Positions 8,885 to 12,060 of a DNA stretch of 12,060 bases are shown here, one piece after another (positions within the stretch are counted from its first letter, which is position 1; each line of letters begins with the position of its first letter). Source of the DNA: Saccoglossus kowalevskii (Eukaryota > Hemichordata > Enteropneusta > Harrimaniidae). The stretch lies in the NCBI RefSeq assembly GCF_000003605.2, contig NW_003124408.1, positions 20,507-32,566 on the forward strand, given 5' to 3'. Both the position numbers and the translations under genes were made by a program. The notes beneath the pieces were generated by a model. It ran no database searches, had not been told where the DNA came from, and worked only from the letters and a program-made list of their open reading frames with translations.

Positions 8885-9909
8885 TTTCGTTTCGTTTCGT
8901 TTCGTTTCGTGGAAAAGACTAAGCCGTTGAAAACAGCAAGTCCCATTGCATTGATACTAAGCATACTGTTCATTTTCTAATGATATCTTCAGTTCTTTAA
9001 TTGAAATGTGCATTGCTAACAGCGGAGCTATCTCAGCGGAGAAGCTGCTTGTTTATACATGACATGTTTCTATTTTGCCACTTTTTATTCCACTCTGAAT
9101 TTATACTTGTTAAAAAATTATCTTTTCTTTATCTCATTAATTGTGCTTATTATTAGAAATTAGAAATTCGTGCCATGAATCATTTTGATACCTGGTATTA
9201 GGGTAGCATATCCCCAAAACCAAATGAAATGCAATAATATTACTGTGTTAAAATAAATCAGCAAAATATTAGTCACAATGCAAATCAAATGTTAGCATAC
9301 ACCTACTATGTAAAAGATGCACGTACTGATGGCATGTATATGTGCAAACACATTAAATCTCTTTTGGATAATCCCATACCATATGAATTCTGAATACCCT
9401 TTAGCATAATTGTAAACTCATTAACAACAACAAAAACATAGTCAACAACCTAATAATTGTCTTTAACTTTGTGGGAAAATGGTGTCTTTTTATATTTCTG
9501 AAGTAGAACGATGAGTACATATATTTTGAGAATTAACATTTGAATTTAAAACACAGAACCTATAACCAACGAATCAAATAGTTACCAGATATTAATACTT
9601 AAACAAATGACATATTTTACTTAGAATTTTGTACATCTTTAGCTACACTCTAAGAAACTGCCTATTCGCATACTGGAATTCACTGCTTACCACTGACCCA
9701 TGTATACACCCTTTCTTTACTGTAAACACGTGAATATTCAGTGGTCAGATTTAAAGATATGAGCATACAGTCCAGAATACAATTACTTTTATTGGAGAAA
9801 TTCAACTGTATAGTCAGGTTGTTGACATTCAAAATTAAGACTATATATATGTACAATCGGATATAGCTTCTACTTCTTTGCTGACATATACCCGATTCAT
9901 AATTTTGAT

Positions 9910-10403
9910 AAATGCACATTTTCATCATTGTACATTTTTGTCTAAGCGTAAAATTGCTTCCACAATATATAGAAAGGGGCATAGTGCCTATGTTTCAACA
10001 CCCTTTGTAGTTCCTTACTAAATAATATTTGTACAACATAGCCTGGTTTGACCTATGCATGAGAGATAACTAAAAGTAGGGTGGATGCGAATGAGAACAG
10101 ATCAAAATAGTGCAAGTGTCCTGTCTATTGTAATAAAAAGTGAAGTATTAAATCAAACGTTAAAAAGACACATACATTAGTTTACCACTACAATGACTAC
10201 AAGATTATCTGCAGTGTACAAAAATACCTATTTTAAGTTTTTACATCAAGGATAACATCGTTCGTATGTTTGTGAAGTTTTGTGACCACATTTTTCAACA
10301 AAACATTGACATTTAAATGAGAACTAATTCTGCTCATCTACTGGTGGATTTAATTCTTCACTCATATGAGGCAGGACTTGTACAACAATCTGAATAATCC
10401 ACC
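9910..10403. other. 494 bp present only in copy B
   Basis: Copy A passes directly from AATTTTGAT to TTGAACTCG, whereas here 494 bp intervene. There is no clear target duplication or terminal inverted repeat. GGTGGATT (10345-10352) and AATCCACC (10396-10403) form an inverted pair ending exactly at the right boundary, a possible end hairpin. It may be an insertion in B or a deletion in A. The minus-strand 100-codon frame at 9680-9982 crosses the boundary, has no motif and is treated as chance. Confidence 0.45.
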
Positions 10404-10790
10404 TGAACTCGAAACAAAGGGTATGGAATTAAAACAATCATAGATTGTCTGTTTATGTACAAGGCCCCTTCGACATAAATATATATTCATCAACATGTTA
10501 CGTGTGCCAGGACAGACTTTAGAGGAATATGTATAATGGGCAAGTGAAGTTGAAATAGTTGCTACTTCTGATTTACGAGAACCCAGTGTTTATACAAACA
10601 TGATTGACAAACCTTGGATACAATATTCGTCAAGTATGATTAACAAAAAGGGTATCAAAACCAATAGACCTGAATAAAAAAGAGACAAAAATAAAGACGT
10701 AACACGGAAACAGTACATCATAGCGAAAACAACAAAACATGAAATGAATGAAACAAACAAGAATACTAACTAATGAAGAGAAAAATATTA

Positions 10791-11294
10791 ATGTCAGACT
10801 TTCAGTCAAATGCAGGTTCAACATATGTATGCGTTTGCTGTAATATAAATTCATTTATAAAAGTGCAATTGTTGCGAGATGAATTTTGTTGATAAAGATC
10901 TAATATCACAATGTATTACTGAAGATGCATCAGAAATGGTTGTGTTTAACCTGTAAACAAATACTTAAAATCGGGAAAGTTACCTCCACAAGCTATTGCA
11001 AACGGTTATAGCACTTAGTTTATCAGACAAATCATTCATCTTCAGCGATACAGCCAACACTATATAGATGAATTTACCAGTAGAATGGAAAACTGTTTAT
11101 GAACTACCGGACAACTACTCGGGGAAAATCATGCTAATCCAAGTGATGAACAGCTTCACAGCAAAAGAAGATGGTCCAACTGTTAAAACAAATACAATTT
11201 CACATCTTGCCGCTGAAGAAGGTCAGAGGCCAACATATTTTCTATAAAAAGATGGTAAAAACAGATTTAATAAACTAGAGAACACAAAGTAAGT
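10791..11294 (+). pseudogene. Helitron-like protein, N-terminal remnant
   Basis: Consecutive pieces in shifting frames match the order of the N-terminal zinc-finger region of Helitron Rep-helicases (the region before and including DUF6570). They are YVCVCCNINSFIKVQLL (10791-10892), NFVDKDLISQCITEDASEM (10861-10956), KWLCLTCKQILKIGK (about 10934-10980) and LPPQAIANG (about 10979-11010). A 59-codon open stretch follows at 11068-11247 with LPVEWKTVYELPDNYSG. In intact relatives these correspond to C-x-CC, W-x-C-x-x-C...LK-GK, PP-A-ANG and NVPV...TV-LP. At least three frame changes occur in 200 bases, and the Rep (HUH) and helicase domains are absent. AAA|GTAAGT at 11286-11294 looks like a donor, possibly by chance. 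Lysine-rich codons at about 10670-10770 may be the start of the same protein. Confidence 0.6.
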
Positions 11295-12060
11295 ACAGAA
11301 TACATTTTCCAGTGCTTGTGCTGGTCAGAGAATGTTTGGTTTAATATTATGCTGTTTTCGTAGGGAATTTATTATTATGTGAATAAAGTTAGTTAGATAA
11401 GCCCTCAGCCACCAACCTGTCAATCACTTTCATTGATGTAAAAAACGTGGGGATATGTTCACTGGTATAAATTTCACCCTTCAAGAATCTTTCATGGTTT
11501 GTATGTGAATCTGAATACATACAGACTAACTCGGGAAAACTGTACAAGTCTTATGGTACACTATTTGGTCGTAATTAGTTTCTTTGCTTTCTAATTCTAT
11601 GCGAGTTCCACAAGTTTGTCCTCTAATATAGGCATATAAACATACATAAGGCAGTTCCTGTGCATGGTCATAGAATTAATGAATTAGACACAATCAACAT
11701 GCATCCTAATATTTCCATATATATCAATTAACAATATAATTCATTCCAAAAGAGATTTTATGAAGTTTACCTCTCAATTAAACTGTCACTGTCATATATC
11801 CTAGACTCTTTAAAAAACTGATATGTAAAAAAATATTTGTATGACATTATAAGGGGTATTTGAAAGCTTTCTTCTGATCGGTTGATCAGGAACAGATTGG
11901 GATGATCTATAAATTGCTAACAAACGAAACTCCCGTATGTCTGTGACTATCAAAAATACTATACTTCGTTCGCTATATCGACGTTATACAACACTGTTAC
12001 ACAGTAGCTTAAATTCCTCCCTCCAAAACTGTTCAGTCACTAGCCACGAAAACCACTAGT
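11295..12060. other. Stretch without a recognised feature
   Basis: AT-rich sequence. Neither strand gives a coding piece with recognisable motifs, and no inverted ends, target duplications or tandem arrays were seen. If the Helitron remnant had continued, its next domain should lie here; I found no trace of it. Confidence 0.5.

Larger units (their letters stand above)
8697..8925. mobile_element. 229-bp foldback MITE with telomere-like repeats
   Basis: Perfect inverted ends of 26 bp (8697-8722 and 8900-8925), starting GGCTTAGTCTTTTCCACGAA. They are flanked by an exact 9-bp duplication GTTGAAAAC (8688-8696 and 8926-8934). Behind each end lies a pentamer array: nine CGAAA-type units on the left (8713-8757, three of them mutated) and five perfect TTTCG on the right (8885-8909). 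Further in are telomeric hexamers: CCCTAACCCTAACC (8758-8771) and GTTAGGGTTAGGGTTTGGG (8866-8884). The unique centre is about 95 bp and has no open frame. The arms could pair over about 70 bases. A 9-bp duplication and GG starts fit Mutator-like elements, and Merlin is another possibility; no transposase is present to decide. Confidence 0.85.
8449..9044. mobile_element. Unclassified insertion in copy B (host of the foldback element)
   Basis: Copy A runs through this place with no counterpart. CTGCTT occurs immediately on both sides (8443-8448 and 9045-9050), a plausible 6-bp target duplication. Without the nested 229-bp element and its duplicated 9 bp, the insertion is about 358 bp. It begins TTTAGCTTGGCTGTCGAC, continues with a GTCGTCGTCC stretch and ends AGCGGAGAAG. 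AGCGGAGCT occurs near both ends in direct orientation (8473-8481 and 9021-9029). Two internal stretches (about 8610-8640 and 8975-9002) look like diverged direct copies. No open frame and no long inverted ends were seen, so it is non-autonomous and its class is unknown. Confidence 0.6.
8170..10471 (+). repeat. Direct repeat copy B (2.3 kb)
   Basis: Colinear, diverged copy of 2316-4780 in the same orientation, 5.85 kb away. It lacks the (TA)n tract and the hAT element, but carries a 596-bp insertion at 8449-9044 and 494 bp (9910-10403) not present in A. Its left end abuts the 5' side of the minus-strand pseudogene. On the minus strand, 8265-8161 encodes 34 stop-free codons including SLEQFQFINDFVFDRGF, and the matching place in A keeps the same peptide with one extra T. 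A clean GTAAGT donor (minus strand, 8269-8264) is preserved here and reads GTCAGT in A. Confidence 0.75.

Noticed and set aside
2316-10471. LTR retrotransposon with A and B as LTRs
   Set aside because: There are no TG...CA ends, primer-binding site or polypurine tract, and no gag or pol motifs in between; the enclosed gene is a different family.
10630-10854. Minus-strand 74-codon hydrophobic frame
   Set aside because: It is opposite a Lys/Asn-rich plus-strand stretch just upstream of the Helitron fragment; Phe-rich minus frames are the usual shadow of A-rich DNA.
1-12060. CRISPR arrays, tRNA or rRNA genes
   Set aside because: No regularly spaced repeats with unique spacers, no tRNA T-arm signature and no rRNA-like blocks were seen on either strand.

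Overview
This window looks like repeat-rich, AT-rich intergenic DNA from a metazoan, probably a marine invertebrate. Three things point that way: telomere-like TTAGGG/CCCTAA units, eukaryotic splice-donor-like sequences, and several kinds of eukaryotic DNA transposon. There are no bacterial operons, ribosome binding sites or long intact genes, and I cannot name the species. Most of the longer start-to-stop reading frames are chance frames. The coding signal lies in degraded, frame-shifted segments, mostly on the minus strand, that a simple frame scan misses.

Layout. (1) 1-309, minus strand: the only uninterrupted gene-like frame. It resembles a HIRAN-type beta-barrel domain and runs off the left edge. 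(2) 390-2315: no gene seen, but a cluster of CACGTG boxes, a YY1-like site and a degenerate tandem repeat carrying TTAATATGCATAA. (3) 2316-4780, repeat copy A: interrupted by a 1045-bp hAT-type transposon with 15-bp inverted ends and a 6-bp AGAGTA target duplication. It holds the frame-shifted first exon of a zinc-finger transposase. (4) 4781-5653: a CTCF-like site, an AGTACT hexamer repeat and two small hairpins. (5) 5654-8101 (perhaps to 8265), minus strand: a decayed large gene of an unnamed invertebrate multicopy family, recognised from ordered pieces in all three frames (LW-NFVFL, PLH...ILN-FGI, SLDNIDIL, NHEETDTRI, a decayed GCDT site, a CXC cysteine cluster and an acidic tail). (6) 8170-10471, repeat copy B: a diverged direct copy of A. 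It is empty at the hAT site but carries its own 596-bp insertion, which contains a 229-bp foldback element with 9-bp target duplications and arms of CGAAA pentamers and telomeric hexamers. (7) 10791-11294, plus strand: the broken N-terminal region of a Helitron-like protein. (8) 11295-12060: nothing recognised.

The parts do not form a pathway. The window is a palimpsest of nested mobile elements. Because A and B are homologous and carry different insertions, each serves as the empty-site control for the other, so insertion boundaries can be read directly. The most unusual item is the foldback element with inward-facing telomeric repeats. The most informative decayed gene is the 5.65-8.1 kb pseudogene. 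Family names come from motif memory without any database search.
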